From an uncultured Bacteroidota bacterium (GTDB taxonomy: Bacteria; Bacteroidota; Bacteroidia; Bacteroidales; CAIWKO01): a DNA stretch of 9,909 nucleotides. Position numbers and translations under genes: made by a program. Within the stretch, counting starts at the first letter, position 1. Each line of letters begins with the position of its first letter. The stretch is from contig CALGYY010000280.1 of NCBI GenBank assembly GCA_937934705.1, forward strand, positions 1 through 9,909, read 5' to 3'. Of the stretch, positions 1 to 7,025 are shown in pieces. Under the pieces are notes generated by a model. It was not told the origin of the DNA. It did not search any database and worked only from the letters and a program-made list of their open reading frames with translations.

Positions 1-597
1 GAGGATGGGTTTACGGGCTTTCCCGCACTTTCCGAGTATACCGTGATCGTACATGGCCTTGGCCCCGATCTGAACCACATCGGCGTAAGCAATTACATCG
101 TCGGCCTGGGTCGAATCCCGGACTTCTGTCACGATTGCGAAACCGTACTTGTCGCGCATCTTTGCCAGGAGTTTCAATCCGTCAACGCCCATGCCCCTGA
201 AGGTATAGGGTGAGGTTCTGGGCTTGAATGCTCCCGCACGCAGGGTTTTGAGTCCCAGTTCGCGGATGAGTCCCGCACTTTCTTCCAGCAGGGCTTCCGA
301 TTCCACGCCGCAGGGTCCGATGATCACCGCGCACTGGCGGCTTTCGCCCCCGAGCGTGATCCCGCCGATTTTCACCTCACGGGTCTGTGCACGGAATTTT
401 CTTGAAGAAAGCTGAATGTCGCTGTCGAAGACCCAGTATTGTTCAAGCATGCTCTCATGTTCAGCCTTCACCGAGCGGATGGCTGAAGGCGTAACCAGCA
501 GGGTTTGTGCGTCGTTATGGATGATGATGGCATCATAAGCATCGGCGATCTTTGCGGCATGCTGCGTATCGACACCATTTTTCAGTTGCAGGATCAT
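1..597 (-). CDS. aroF: 3-deoxy-7-phosphoheptulonate (DAHP) synthase, class I-beta, partial (C-terminus beyond window)
   Basis: This enzyme condenses phosphoenolpyruvate with erythrose-4-phosphate, the first step of the shikimate pathway, in the cytoplasm. The visible 199 residues start at the ATG at 597 and run off the left edge without a stop. Residues 1-75 match the ferredoxin-like regulatory domain of the Thermotoga/Bacillus I-beta type (MILQLKNG start; SSRKFRA near 64-70). The barrel then shows GPCGVES (94-100), RAGAFKPRTSPYTFRG (120-135, the PEP/E4P-binding KPRTSP motif), TEVRD (157-161) and QIGAK (176-180). KDO-8-phosphate synthase is less likely because its motif is KASFDKANR rather than KPRTSP. 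One oddity is Lys180, where the family normally has Arg in IGAR, a PEP-phosphate contact. The start codon overlaps the stop of the upstream epimerase-CBS gene (ATGA), suggesting translational coupling. A C-terminal chorismate mutase domain, known in some relatives, cannot be checked here. Confidence 0.9.
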   Translation of the reverse strand, partial: MILQLKNGVDTQHAAKIADAYDAIIIHNDAQTLLVTPSAIRSVKAEHESMLEQYWVFDSDIQLSSRKFRAQTREVKIGGITLGGESRQCAVIIGPCGVESEALLEESAGLIRELGLKTLRAGAFKPRTSPYTFRGMGVDGLKLLAKMRDKYGFAIVTEVRDSTQADDVIAYADVVQIGAKAMYDHGILGKCGKARKPIL

Positions 598-1601
598 GAC
601 TCTCCTTTGATAAGGTTATTGAACTTGATGGTCCCTGTAATTTTTCCCGAATGATTCACCACAGGAAGGAACAAAACGGGAAAAGGCAGGCTTTTGATAT
701 AATTCAGCATCTCCGAAACATTCATGTCTTCGTAGGCAAATGCAGGCTGTCGATTAACCATGGCGCCGACATCGATCCGGTTAAGGTCATCGATCCGGCA
801 CAGAAGCGCCTTTCTCAGATCCGCATTACTGATAATCCCCGTCAGCTTGCCGTCGGCACCGGCCACCATGGTGAAGCCCATGCGGTAGTGGTCAATGGAT
901 TCCAGCACGCGTCTGAAATCCATTTCATCCTCACGGATCACCGGCACTTCATCAGCCTGCAGCATGAAGTCCCTGACACAATATCTCGATTCAATGTCGT
1001 CACTTCTCAGCCTGAGCACTGCCGAGCCGATGAATTCTCCCTTGAAAAGATAAGACCCGATTACGGCGGTTTCAACACCCATATTCCTCAGAATGAAGCT
1101 GACTTCCGCGTTGATACCCCCGTCGACATGGATCTTTTTTTCTGGGTAACGGGAACGGAACTTTCTGATTCTCCTGAAGGTTTCGCTGTTGAACGATCCT
1201 CCGCTCTGACCCGGTGTGGTGGTCATAAACAAAACAAAATCAAAAGAGTCGCGGTATTCATCAAACACCTCAACGGGAGTAGAGGAAGTTAAGGACAAAC
1301 CTTTCTGGAGATTCAGCCAGGCGGGGATCATGGGTTTGGCCTGAAGGTTCTCATACTGAAGGGTCAGTAATTCAACCCCTGCATCCCGGATATGCTCCCA
1401 GTAATTCCCGGGAACCGGACTGATCAGGTGCATGTCAACCGGCGTCCGGCTGAGGCTCCGGATCAGGCGGATATCCTCAAAAACATCCGGATTGTCGTTG
1501 CAGTCAACATGGAAATAATTGATCCTGTAAGCATCCAGTTCTCTTACCAGATCGGAAAGTTCCTTGTCTTTACCGGAATATATGGAAGCAGAAATCTTCA
1601 T
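594..1601 (-). CDS. Ribulose-phosphate 3-epimerase-like barrel fused to a CBS-domain pair
   Basis: A 335-residue cytoplasmic protein with two parts. Residues 1-200 resemble ribulose-phosphate 3-epimerase, which interconverts ribulose-5-P and xylulose-5-P. The four family metal ligands appear present: His31 and Asp33 (HVD), His59 (VDMHLI) and Asp160 (HVDGGIN). Phosphate-binding motifs TPGQSGG (129-135) and VIGSYLF (180-186) are also recognisable. The usual HVDVMDG is altered to HVDCNDN, so substrate or activity may differ. Residues about 208-265 and 275-332 form two CBS motifs, a Bateman module that usually binds adenine nucleotides. Their start (VRDFM...DEVP) recalls the CBS tail of KdsD/KpsF arabinose-5-phosphate isomerases, which carry a SIS domain instead. 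Ordinary epimerases are about 220 residues with no CBS tail. The gene lies 42 bases after the carboxyltransferase gene and overlaps the DAHP synthase start by 4 bases. The fold is well supported; the substrate is inferred. Confidence 0.85.
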   Translation of the reverse strand: MKISASIYSGKDKELSDLVRELDAYRINYFHVDCNDNPDVFEDIRLIRSLSRTPVDMHLISPVPGNYWEHIRDAGVELLTLQYENLQAKPMIPAWLNLQKGLSLTSSTPVEVFDEYRDSFDFVLFMTTTPGQSGGSFNSETFRRIRKFRSRYPEKKIHVDGGINAEVSFILRNMGVETAVIGSYLFKGEFIGSAVLRLRSDDIESRYCVRDFMLQADEVPVIREDEMDFRRVLESIDHYRMGFTMVAGADGKLTGIISNADLRKALLCRIDDLNRIDVGAMVNRQPAFAYEDMNVSEMLNYIKSLPFPVLFLPVVNHSGKITGTIKFNNLIKGES

Positions 1602-1617
1602 CAGATCACAGATGGGA

Positions 1618-1625
1618 CAAAGCTA
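1618..1625 (-). promoter_or_regulatory. Possible internal -7 box (TAGCTTTG) before the epimerase-CBS gene
   Basis: On the minus strand, TAGCTTTG is an exact match to the Bacteroidota -7 consensus TAnnTTTG and lies 16 bases before the ATG at 1601. No clear TTTG -33 element is seen at the expected distance, so it could be chance. If real, it would let the epimerase-CBS and DAHP synthase genes be expressed separately from the carboxyltransferase gene. Confidence 0.3.
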
Positions 1626-1643
1626 GGCAATTTCTCCGCAGCA

Positions 1644-3353
1644 TCAGGGTTTGGTAGACCAGACATAGTTGTTGAGTCCATCGATCAGGCGCTGCATTTT
1701 TTCTTCGGGCGTCAGCCGCTCGTATTCTGCGCGGGATTTTCGGTACTGAAGTTCTTGCTGTTCCTTCTCCGAACGGATCCTGCGGTTATATGCATCCTCA
1801 ATCCGTTTTTTGAGGAAATCGTGGGCCACGGCCGGAAAGAGTTCCAGCAGCAGTTCTTCTTTCTCATTGGCAGCCAGTTTTACATTGCCGTATTCCGGGA
1901 AATAAGTATTGGGTTGCTTTTCGTAAGCGGAAGTGTCGTAAGCTGTTTCTTCCCTGACGCCCGCAATCTTCTCCCTGAAATCAGGATCGACCGGTACAGG
2001 GGTTTTTCCATATAGTCCCTTGACCAGGTTGACAAACTGAATGGATTTGGTGGTATAGAAGGGCTGATTTTTATTTTCGTCGATCACGCAGTTCACCGCC
2101 TGCACACCCACGATCTGGCTGGTGGGTGTCACCAGTGGCGGACAGCCGGCGGCCATGCGGACAGTCGGAATGATTTCCAGCACCCGGGGAAGCAATTGTT
2201 CGAGTTTGAGCTGCTTCAACTGGGCGAGCATATTGGTATACATCCCTCCCGGGATTTCAGCGTTCTGTACGTCGATGTCCGGTCCAGGAAAATTGAAGTG
2301 TTTTTCAATCTGCTGGGTCGCCCGCAGCAGATCGTCTTCCTTATCCTGTTTTGCATATGCAATGGCATCGTCAAACAGGCGGTCAATTTCGGGGCTCAGT
2401 TTGTAATTGCTGATATTAAAGGGGATGGGGAAAAGGCCATAACTGTCGAAATCCTTCATTTCCTTCCTGATCTCAATAAGCTCCTCATTGATCAGGGCCA
2501 CCGCTTCGAGATTGACCCCGGTATCGATGCCGAGTTTATCACAGAAAATCTGAACCAGTTCAAAGGTCGGCGCCGCGGGGCCTCCGGAGAAGCAGCCGAT
2601 GGCCGTATCCACGATATCTACACCGTTCACAATGGCCATCAGGGCGGATGCCAGTCCGTAACCGGGTGTACAGTGGGTATGAAAATCAACCGGAACCTTC
2701 AGTTCCTGCTTCAGCATGGCCACGAGGCGTCCGGTTTTCCCCGGGGGAATAAGTCCGGCCATATCCTTGATGCTGATCATATCGGCACCCATAGCCTCCA
2801 GTTCCTTTGCCTTTTCGAGGAAATAATCCTTGGTGAAGATCTTTCCGCGCAGCATTTTTCCGTGAAACGCAGCCCGGAACCTGTCACGCAGGGTAAAGTG
2901 CGGATCAATCGTGTAGCAGATGGTGGCATCGGCCAGTCCGCCGTTTTCTTTGACGTACTGAATGGTTGAGCGGATGTTTTCGGTATCGTTGAGGGCGTCA
3001 AAAATCCGCATGATCCCAATCCCTGATTTCACGGCGTTGCGGTTAAAGCCTTCGATCACCTCTTCCGGGTAAGGGTTGTAGCCAAACAGGTTGCGCCCGC
3101 GCGAGAGTGCAGTCAGTAAAGTGTTGTCACCAATTCCGGCTTTGATCTTTTCCAGTCTTTCCCAGGGATCTTCTGCCAGGTAACGCATCACGGAATCAGG
3201 AACGGCTCCTCCCCAGACTTCCATGGCATAGAATCCTGCACTCTTAAAAAACGGCAATACCCTTTCCACCTGGGCCTGGTTCATCCTTGTAGCAAAAAGA
3301 GACTGCTGTCCGTCCCGCAGGGTCAGGTCCCTGATCAATAACTTCTTCTTCAT
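1644..3353 (-). CDS. Biotin-dependent carboxyltransferase-domain protein (oxaloacetate decarboxylase alpha / pyruvate carboxylase B / transcarboxylase 5S type), no biotinyl domain
   Basis: A 569-residue enzyme of the family that moves CO2 between biotin and pyruvate/oxaloacetate. RDLTLRDGQQS (8-18) is the family opening motif. Metal-site residues are visible: Asp14, His225 and His227 (FHTHCTPG), and Lys196 in SIKDMAGL, the lysine carbamylated in relatives. GCPPLVTPTSQIVGVQAVN marks the conserved post-barrel segment. About 15 extra residues (around 156-172) sit before the FTKDYFLEKAKELE helix compared with typical members. The C-terminal 70 residues are charged and helical, and there is no biotin-attachment AMKM motif. 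A partner biotin carrier must therefore be encoded elsewhere, as for the transcarboxylase 5S subunit. No carrier, biotin carboxylase or membrane beta subunit is nearby. The gene heads the leftward operon. Decarboxylase, carboxylase and transcarboxylase roles cannot be separated from sequence alone. Confidence 0.9.
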   Translation of the reverse strand: MKKKLLIRDLTLRDGQQSLFATRMNQAQVERVLPFFKSAGFYAMEVWGGAVPDSVMRYLAEDPWERLEKIKAGIGDNTLLTALSRGRNLFGYNPYPEEVIEGFNRNAVKSGIGIMRIFDALNDTENIRSTIQYVKENGGLADATICYTIDPHFTLRDRFRAAFHGKMLRGKIFTKDYFLEKAKELEAMGADMISIKDMAGLIPPGKTGRLVAMLKQELKVPVDFHTHCTPGYGLASALMAIVNGVDIVDTAIGCFSGGPAAPTFELVQIFCDKLGIDTGVNLEAVALINEELIEIRKEMKDFDSYGLFPIPFNISNYKLSPEIDRLFDDAIAYAKQDKEDDLLRATQQIEKHFNFPGPDIDVQNAEIPGGMYTNMLAQLKQLKLEQLLPRVLEIIPTVRMAAGCPPLVTPTSQIVGVQAVNCVIDENKNQPFYTTKSIQFVNLVKGLYGKTPVPVDPDFREKIAGVREETAYDTSAYEKQPNTYFPEYGNVKLAANEKEELLLELFPAVAHDFLKKRIEDAYNRRIRSEKEQQELQYRKSRAEYERLTPEEKMQRLIDGLNNYVWSTKP

Positions 3354-3378
3354 CTGAGTCTTCTTTATATTGATTGAC

Positions 3379-3459
3379 AGCGGTTTCGCATGATCTTTTA
3401 CCGGCTTGTATCCAGCAGAGGCTGTAATTTTCTTTCGCCCGTCAGCAGACGAAACCGCT
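3379..3459. repeat. 10-bp perfect inverted repeat in the divergent intergenic region
   Basis: AGCGGTTTCG at 3379-3388 and CGAAACCGCT at 3450-3459 are exact reverse complements separated by 61 bases. They sit between the ATG of the leftward carboxyltransferase gene (3353) and pgk. The pair could close a structured leader in the leftward mRNA or form a spaced operator. I could not match the enclosed sequence to a riboswitch class. No convincing -7/-33 pair for the leftward operon was found; the region around 3482-3490 (minus-strand TTTTTATTTG) is only a one-mismatch candidate. Confidence 0.5.
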
Positions 3460-3541
3460 TATTTCTTTCCCATCCGGTGCACAAATAAAAAGCAGATAAA
3501 ATTAGAAATATTCCGCGGACCCCTGACATGGCTTATTTTTT

Positions 3542-3549
3542 TATTTTTG
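3542..3549 (+). promoter_or_regulatory. pgk promoter -7 box (TATTTTTG)
   Basis: TATTTTTG matches the Bacteroidota -7 consensus TAnnTTTG exactly. It is 20 bases before the ATG at 3570, giving a predicted transcription start near 3555-3557 and a very short leader. The -33 element is weak (CCTG near 3522-3525). Because the box lies between the possible ATG at 3528 and the one at 3570, it supports 3570 as the real start. Confidence 0.55.
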
Positions 3550-3569
3550 CCCCATTAAACCACATCCCT

Positions 3570-4772
3570 ATGAATCCGCTGCCCCGAACGATCGACAATG
3601 TCAGTTTCAAAAACAAGAAAGTCCTTATACGCGTAGACTTCAACGTTCCCCTGGACCACAACCGTCAGATTACGGACGACACCCGTATCAGGGAAAGTCT
3701 GCCTACAATCAAGAAGGTTCTGAACGACGGGGGCTCGGTCATTCTGATGTCGCACCTGGGCCGTCCCAAAGGCGGTTTCGAGAACGACTATTCGCTCACC
3801 CCGATTGTTCCGCGGCTTACGAAACTGCTGAACAAGAATATCATTTTCACCCGTGATCTTTTCGGCCCCAAGACCAAGGAAGTGTGTTCAAAGCTGGTTC
3901 CGGGTGATGTTGTGATGCTGGAAAACCTCAGGTTCTATCCTGAAGAAGAAGGGGCCAGCGAGAAGTTCGCCAAAGAACTGGCTTCACTCGGGGATGCTTA
4001 CATCAATGATGCTTTTGCCACATCTCACCGTAAACATACGTCAACCGCGGTTATTGCCAAATTCTTCCCGAAGACCAAGTATTTTGGTTTGCTGATGAAG
4101 AGCGAGCTGGAGAACCTTGACCGTATACTGCACACCAGCCAGTCTCCCTTTACGGCCATCATCGGCGGGGCCAAAGTTTCCACCAAGATCATGATCATCA
4201 AAAATCTCCTGAACCGGGTCGACAATATGATCATCGGCGGGGGTATGGCCTTTACTTTCATCAAGGCGCTGGGTGGCAAAGTGGGTGATTCGCTGATCGA
4301 GGAAGACCGCCTTCCCGAGGTTAAAGAGATGGTGCAGGAAATGATGCTCAAGGGCGTCAACCTTTATATTCCGACTGATGCCATTATTTCGGATGCTTTT
4401 TCAGATGAGGCCAACATCCGCGAGAGTGCTGCAGACAACATTAAGCCCGGCTGGATGGGACTGGATATCGGAAAGCGCAGTTGCCGCCGTTTCGCGGAGA
4501 TCATCAACAAATCACAAACGATATTGTGGAACGGACCCATGGGCGTATTTGAACTTTCGAACTTCAAACAGGGCACTAAAGCCATGGCCATTGCAGTGGC
4601 CAGCGCCACCATCAGCGGATCCTTCTCCCTGATCGGCGGCGGTGACTCCGTGGCGGCCGTCAATATGTACAACCTTGCCGACCAGATCAGTTATGTATCC
4701 ACGGGTGGCGGGGCTATGCTGGAATACATTGAAGGCAGGGAGTTGCCCGGCGTCAAAGCCATTCTCCAATAA
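3570..4772 (+). CDS. pgk: Phosphoglycerate kinase
   Basis: This glycolytic enzyme transfers phosphate between 1,3-bisphosphoglycerate and ADP in the cytoplasm. At 400 residues it is full length. Family motifs occur in order: KKVLIRVDFNVPL, SHLGRPKGG, ENLRFYPEEEG, YINDAFATSHRKHTS, GGAKVSTKI, MIIGGGMAFTFIKALG, ILWNGPMGVFE, GGGDSVAAV and STGGGAMLEYIEGRELPGV. The frame is open back to an ATG at 3528, but those extra 14 residues (MAYFFIFAPLNHIP) have no family counterpart and overlap the predicted promoter, so I start at 3570. NDAFATSHRKHTS differs slightly from the common NDAFGTAHRAHAS, and GLDIGKRS from GLDIGPKS. Both look like lineage variation rather than loss of function. The gene appears to have its own promoter. 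No terminator is visible before the next gene. Confidence 0.97.
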   Translation: MNPLPRTIDNVSFKNKKVLIRVDFNVPLDHNRQITDDTRIRESLPTIKKVLNDGGSVILMSHLGRPKGGFENDYSLTPIVPRLTKLLNKNIIFTRDLFGPKTKEVCSKLVPGDVVMLENLRFYPEEEGASEKFAKELASLGDAYINDAFATSHRKHTSTAVIAKFFPKTKYFGLLMKSELENLDRILHTSQSPFTAIIGGAKVSTKIMIIKNLLNRVDNMIIGGGMAFTFIKALGGKVGDSLIEEDRLPEVKEMVQEMMLKGVNLYIPTDAIISDAFSDEANIRESAADNIKPGWMGLDIGKRSCRRFAEIINKSQTILWNGPMGVFELSNFKQGTKAMAIAVASATISGSFSLIGGGDSVAAVNMYNLADQISYVSTGGGAMLEYIEGRELPGVKAILQ

Positions 4773-4777
4773 TTCCT

Positions 4778-4785
4778 TACCTTTA
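4778..4785 (+). promoter_or_regulatory. Weak -7-like box (TACCTTTA) before the C10 peptidase gene
   Basis: TACCTTTA matches TAnnTTTG except for the last base and lies 26 bases before the ATG at 4812. There is no TTTG at -33. It may drive the peptidase gene independently of pgk, whose stop is only 39 bases before that ATG. Read-through from pgk is an equally good explanation. Confidence 0.25.
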
Positions 4786-4811
4786 CGGTGACAATACCCA
4801 AAACAACGAAC

Positions 4812-6263
4812 ATGAAAAAGTCGCTTCTGCTGGTGATCCTGTTCGCCGGTTTATCATTTCTCAGCCCGGTACTGGCCCAGGATATCTCGTTCCAGGAGGC
4901 AAAAAAATTCGCCGGGGACTTCACGGAAGTCCGCACCAAATCGAAGTTCAAGGCCGGAAAGTCGACCGTGATCGCCGACAGCAGCATGACCCTGGGTTGG
5001 CTGTTTGAACTTGAACCCAGGGGCTTCGTCATCATTTCGGCATACAGAAGTCTGCCATCTGTTTACGCCTATTCCGAAGAAAGCGATTTTGATCCCGGTG
5101 ACCGCTACGGGAAAGCATTGCTGCAACTGCTGATCTCTGACATGAGGCTTCGGCTGCATGCCTGGGAAAGGGTTGATGACTATGAGAAAGCACGGGTCGG
5201 GTCCACCTGGCTGGCTTATGGCAAAAGCTGGGGGCGCAGGCAGAAATTTCAGCAATGGCCTCCTGCCGGAACAACCTCCACGGGCGGATGGCTGGAAACC
5301 AACTGGACCCAGATGAGCCCGTATAACACGGATTGCCCGATGGATCTCAATGCAGGCAACCGGAGCGTCGCCGGCTGTCCGGCCGTGGCCATGGCCCAGG
5401 TACTGCATTATCTGCGGCTGACCAACGATACCCGTTTCGACAGCCTCGACGATTATTTCCACTCCTACGGCGCAGGCAATCAGTACTGGATAGACGATGA
5501 CTCCACGGCCCGCGATTTCCCCGGTTTCCATACCCTGAACCGGAAACTTGACAGCCTGGACCTGTTCTTCGGGAGCAAGGCGGAACTGACGAACAGTTTG
5601 AAAGCCGCACTGGTATTTGCCTGCGGAACGGCCTGCCGGCAGGTGTATACCGCGTCCGGATCCGGCACTTTCGGCATCAACCAGGCGGCCGATGCCTACC
5701 AGCGTTTCGGGTTCACAGATTCGCGCCTGGTATTCGATACTGACACCAACCTGAATGCTGACCTGGCAGAGAACATCAAAGCCGGGCTTTGCGCCCACCT
5801 CGGACTGGTCGACTCAGCCATTACCGTTGGCCATAATGTGGTGGTCGACGGTTACAATACCGACGGTTTCTATCATTTCAATTTCGGCTGGGGCGGTTCC
5901 TACAACGGATGGTACACCATGCCTCCCACCACCATGCCTTACAGCCTGACGGTTATCGAAGGCGTGGTGATGGATATCAGAGCCGACAGCAGTACCGCAG
6001 GTGTGGGCGACACCCCGCCTGTGCTGCTGTACCGCTATTATCCGAATCCCGTGAGCGGGATCGTCAAAATCGACCTCGACAAGATCTACGACTCTGTTGA
6101 TCTTTGCGTATTCAACAGCGTCGGTCACAACGTATTCTGCAGCACCTTCAGCAATACCGATCAGATCAAGATCAATATGGAAGGCTGGGGCGTAGGCGTA
6201 TATATTTTCACGATGAGAACCCTTTCTGACAGAAAGGTCAGCTTTAAAGTGATCAGGCAATAG
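4812..6263 (+). CDS. Secreted C10-family (streptopain/interpain-like) cysteine peptidase with T9SS sorting domain
   Basis: An exported protease of 483 residues. Residues 1-23 are a signal peptide (MKKSLLLVILFAG...LAQ). Residues about 24-120 resemble the inhibitory propeptide of C10 peptidases (ISFQEAKKFA near 25-34; GFVIISAYRSLPSVYAY at 71-87). The peptidase core follows. Cys189 in AGCPAVAMAQVLHY is the predicted nucleophile, His341 in GHNVVVDGYNTDG the base, and HFNFGWGGSYNGWY (355-368) holds the conserved Trp region. From about 403 to the end there is a type A T9SS C-terminal domain (YRYYPNPVSG; FNSVGHNVF; GVYIFTMRT; SFKVIRQ), so the enzyme should cross the outer membrane by T9SS and be released or anchored. 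A GTG at 4788 is in frame, but the ATG at 4812 gives the proper signal peptide. The usual family Cys motif is GCVATATAQ; the GCPAVAMAQ form keeps the Cys. Confidence 0.92.
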   Translation: MKKSLLLVILFAGLSFLSPVLAQDISFQEAKKFAGDFTEVRTKSKFKAGKSTVIADSSMTLGWLFELEPRGFVIISAYRSLPSVYAYSEESDFDPGDRYGKALLQLLISDMRLRLHAWERVDDYEKARVGSTWLAYGKSWGRRQKFQQWPPAGTTSTGGWLETNWTQMSPYNTDCPMDLNAGNRSVAGCPAVAMAQVLHYLRLTNDTRFDSLDDYFHSYGAGNQYWIDDDSTARDFPGFHTLNRKLDSLDLFFGSKAELTNSLKAALVFACGTACRQVYTASGSGTFGINQAADAYQRFGFTDSRLVFDTDTNLNADLAENIKAGLCAHLGLVDSAITVGHNVVVDGYNTDGFYHFNFGWGGSYNGWYTMPPTTMPYSLTVIEGVVMDIRADSSTAGVGDTPPVLLYRYYPNPVSGIVKIDLDKIYDSVDLCVFNSVGHNVFCSTFSNTDQIKINMEGWGVGVYIFTMRTLSDRKVSFKVIRQ

Positions 6264-6282
6264 TTTTAAAGCCCGAAACCAT

Positions 6283-6296
6283 TCCCTGAAAAGGGA
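6283..6296 (+). other. Small GAAA-tetraloop hairpin between the peptidase and MORN genes
   Basis: TCCCT-GAAA-AGGGA forms a 5-bp stem capped by a GNRA-type loop in the 51-base spacer. No run of T follows, so it is not a classical terminator. It may be an mRNA processing or stability element, or chance. No clear promoter is seen in the same spacer. Confidence 0.35.
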
Positions 6297-6314
6297 CGCC
6301 AAATAAGGCTCATC

Positions 6315-7001
6315 ATGATGAAAACAAGGTTCATTCGTGTCGCGCTTGCGCTCATGGGCTGTATGCCTTTCGCGCTTAACGCCCAGGTCGGCTGTGTGCA
6401 GGGGGACTGCAGCAACGGTGAGGGCACTTTCCATTACCCCAACGGGAATGAATACACGGGGAGTTTCAGTCACAGTAAACTGAACGGGAAAGGCTGTTTT
6501 GTATATAAATCCGGAAAATGGGCCGGCAGTAAATACACCGGTGATTTTAAAGACAACAAACTTTGTGGTCAGGGCGTATTTGAATATGCCAGCGGCGACC
6601 GTTACGAGGGAGAATTTGAAAACAACCTCCTCCAGGGCAAGGGTACGTATACATACGACAACGGGGATGTGTATACGGGTGACTGGGTGAAGAATCAATG
6701 CCACGGAAAGGGTACCTTCACCTATGCGGACGGAAAGCATAAAGGCTGCAAATACGAGGGGGACTGGCGGGACGGAAAATTCAACGGAAACGGGACCTTC
6801 ACATACGCGGACGGTTCTAAATACGTTGGGGAATGGAAGGACAATGAAAAATGCGGAAACGGAACCATGACATTTGCCAACGGAAGCAAATACCAGGGGG
6901 AGTGGGAGCACAACCTCTTCAACGGAACCGGAACCTTCACCAACCCGAACGGTACCATCAGGCACGGGGTATGGAAAGACAATGAAATGATTAAACAATA
7001 A
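6315..7001 (+). CDS. Secreted MORN-repeat protein
   Basis: A 228-residue protein with an N-terminal signal peptide (MMKTRFIRVALALMGC...LNAQ), followed by MORN repeats to the end. I count about seven full repeats of the Y-x-G-x-W/F-x-x-x-x-x-x-G-x-G-x-x-x-Y/F-x-x-G type, plus half-repeats at each end. Two repeats carry extra residues after the final Gly (GKWAGSKY and GKHKGCKY). MORN repeats build an elongated beta-hairpin sheet used for binding lipids or proteins; no catalytic domain is present. An adjacent second ATG (6318) is an equally good start. LMGC at 13-16 looks a little like a lipobox, but the hydrophobic stretch continues to ALNA-Q, so signal peptidase I cleavage seems more likely. 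The stop is 9 bases before the Asp-box gene, indicating co-transcription. The ligand is unknown. Confidence 0.88.
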   Translation: MMKTRFIRVALALMGCMPFALNAQVGCVQGDCSNGEGTFHYPNGNEYTGSFSHSKLNGKGCFVYKSGKWAGSKYTGDFKDNKLCGQGVFEYASGDRYEGEFENNLLQGKGTYTYDNGDVYTGDWVKNQCHGKGTFTYADGKHKGCKYEGDWRDGKFNGNGTFTYADGSKYVGEWKDNEKCGNGTMTFANGSKYQGEWEHNLFNGTGTFTNPNGTIRHGVWKDNEMIKQ

Positions 7002-7025
7002 GTTGATTCAATGATGACAGAAAGA

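Noticed and set aside
651..1292. Plus-strand open frame opposite the epimerase-CBS gene
   Set aside because: It is antisense to a gene with conserved metal ligands and CBS motifs.
1644..1860. Biotinyl domain at the end of the carboxyltransferase
   Set aside because: No AMKM-type motif; the C-terminus is a charged helical tail.
2196..2969. Plus-strand open frame opposite the carboxyltransferase gene
   Set aside because: It is antisense to a strongly conserved enzyme and has no motifs.
3389..3449. Known riboswitch in the divergent region
   Set aside because: I could not match conserved cores of common classes (cobalamin, c-di-GMP, fluoride, THF, SAM). Only the inverted repeat is supported.
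4854..5798. Minus-strand open frame of 314 codons opposite the C10 peptidase
   Set aside because: It is a shadow of a gene with clear signal peptide and catalytic motifs; no recognisable domain.
6315..6364. Lipoprotein signal (LMGC) in the MORN protein
   Set aside because: Met at -2 is unusual, and the hydrophobic segment continues to a good ALNA-Q signal peptidase I site.
5814..6998. Long minus-strand open frame (394 codons) opposite the C10 peptidase end and the MORN gene
   Set aside because: It is antisense to two well-supported genes. Its repetitive translation comes from the complement of the MORN repeats, and no family motif is present.
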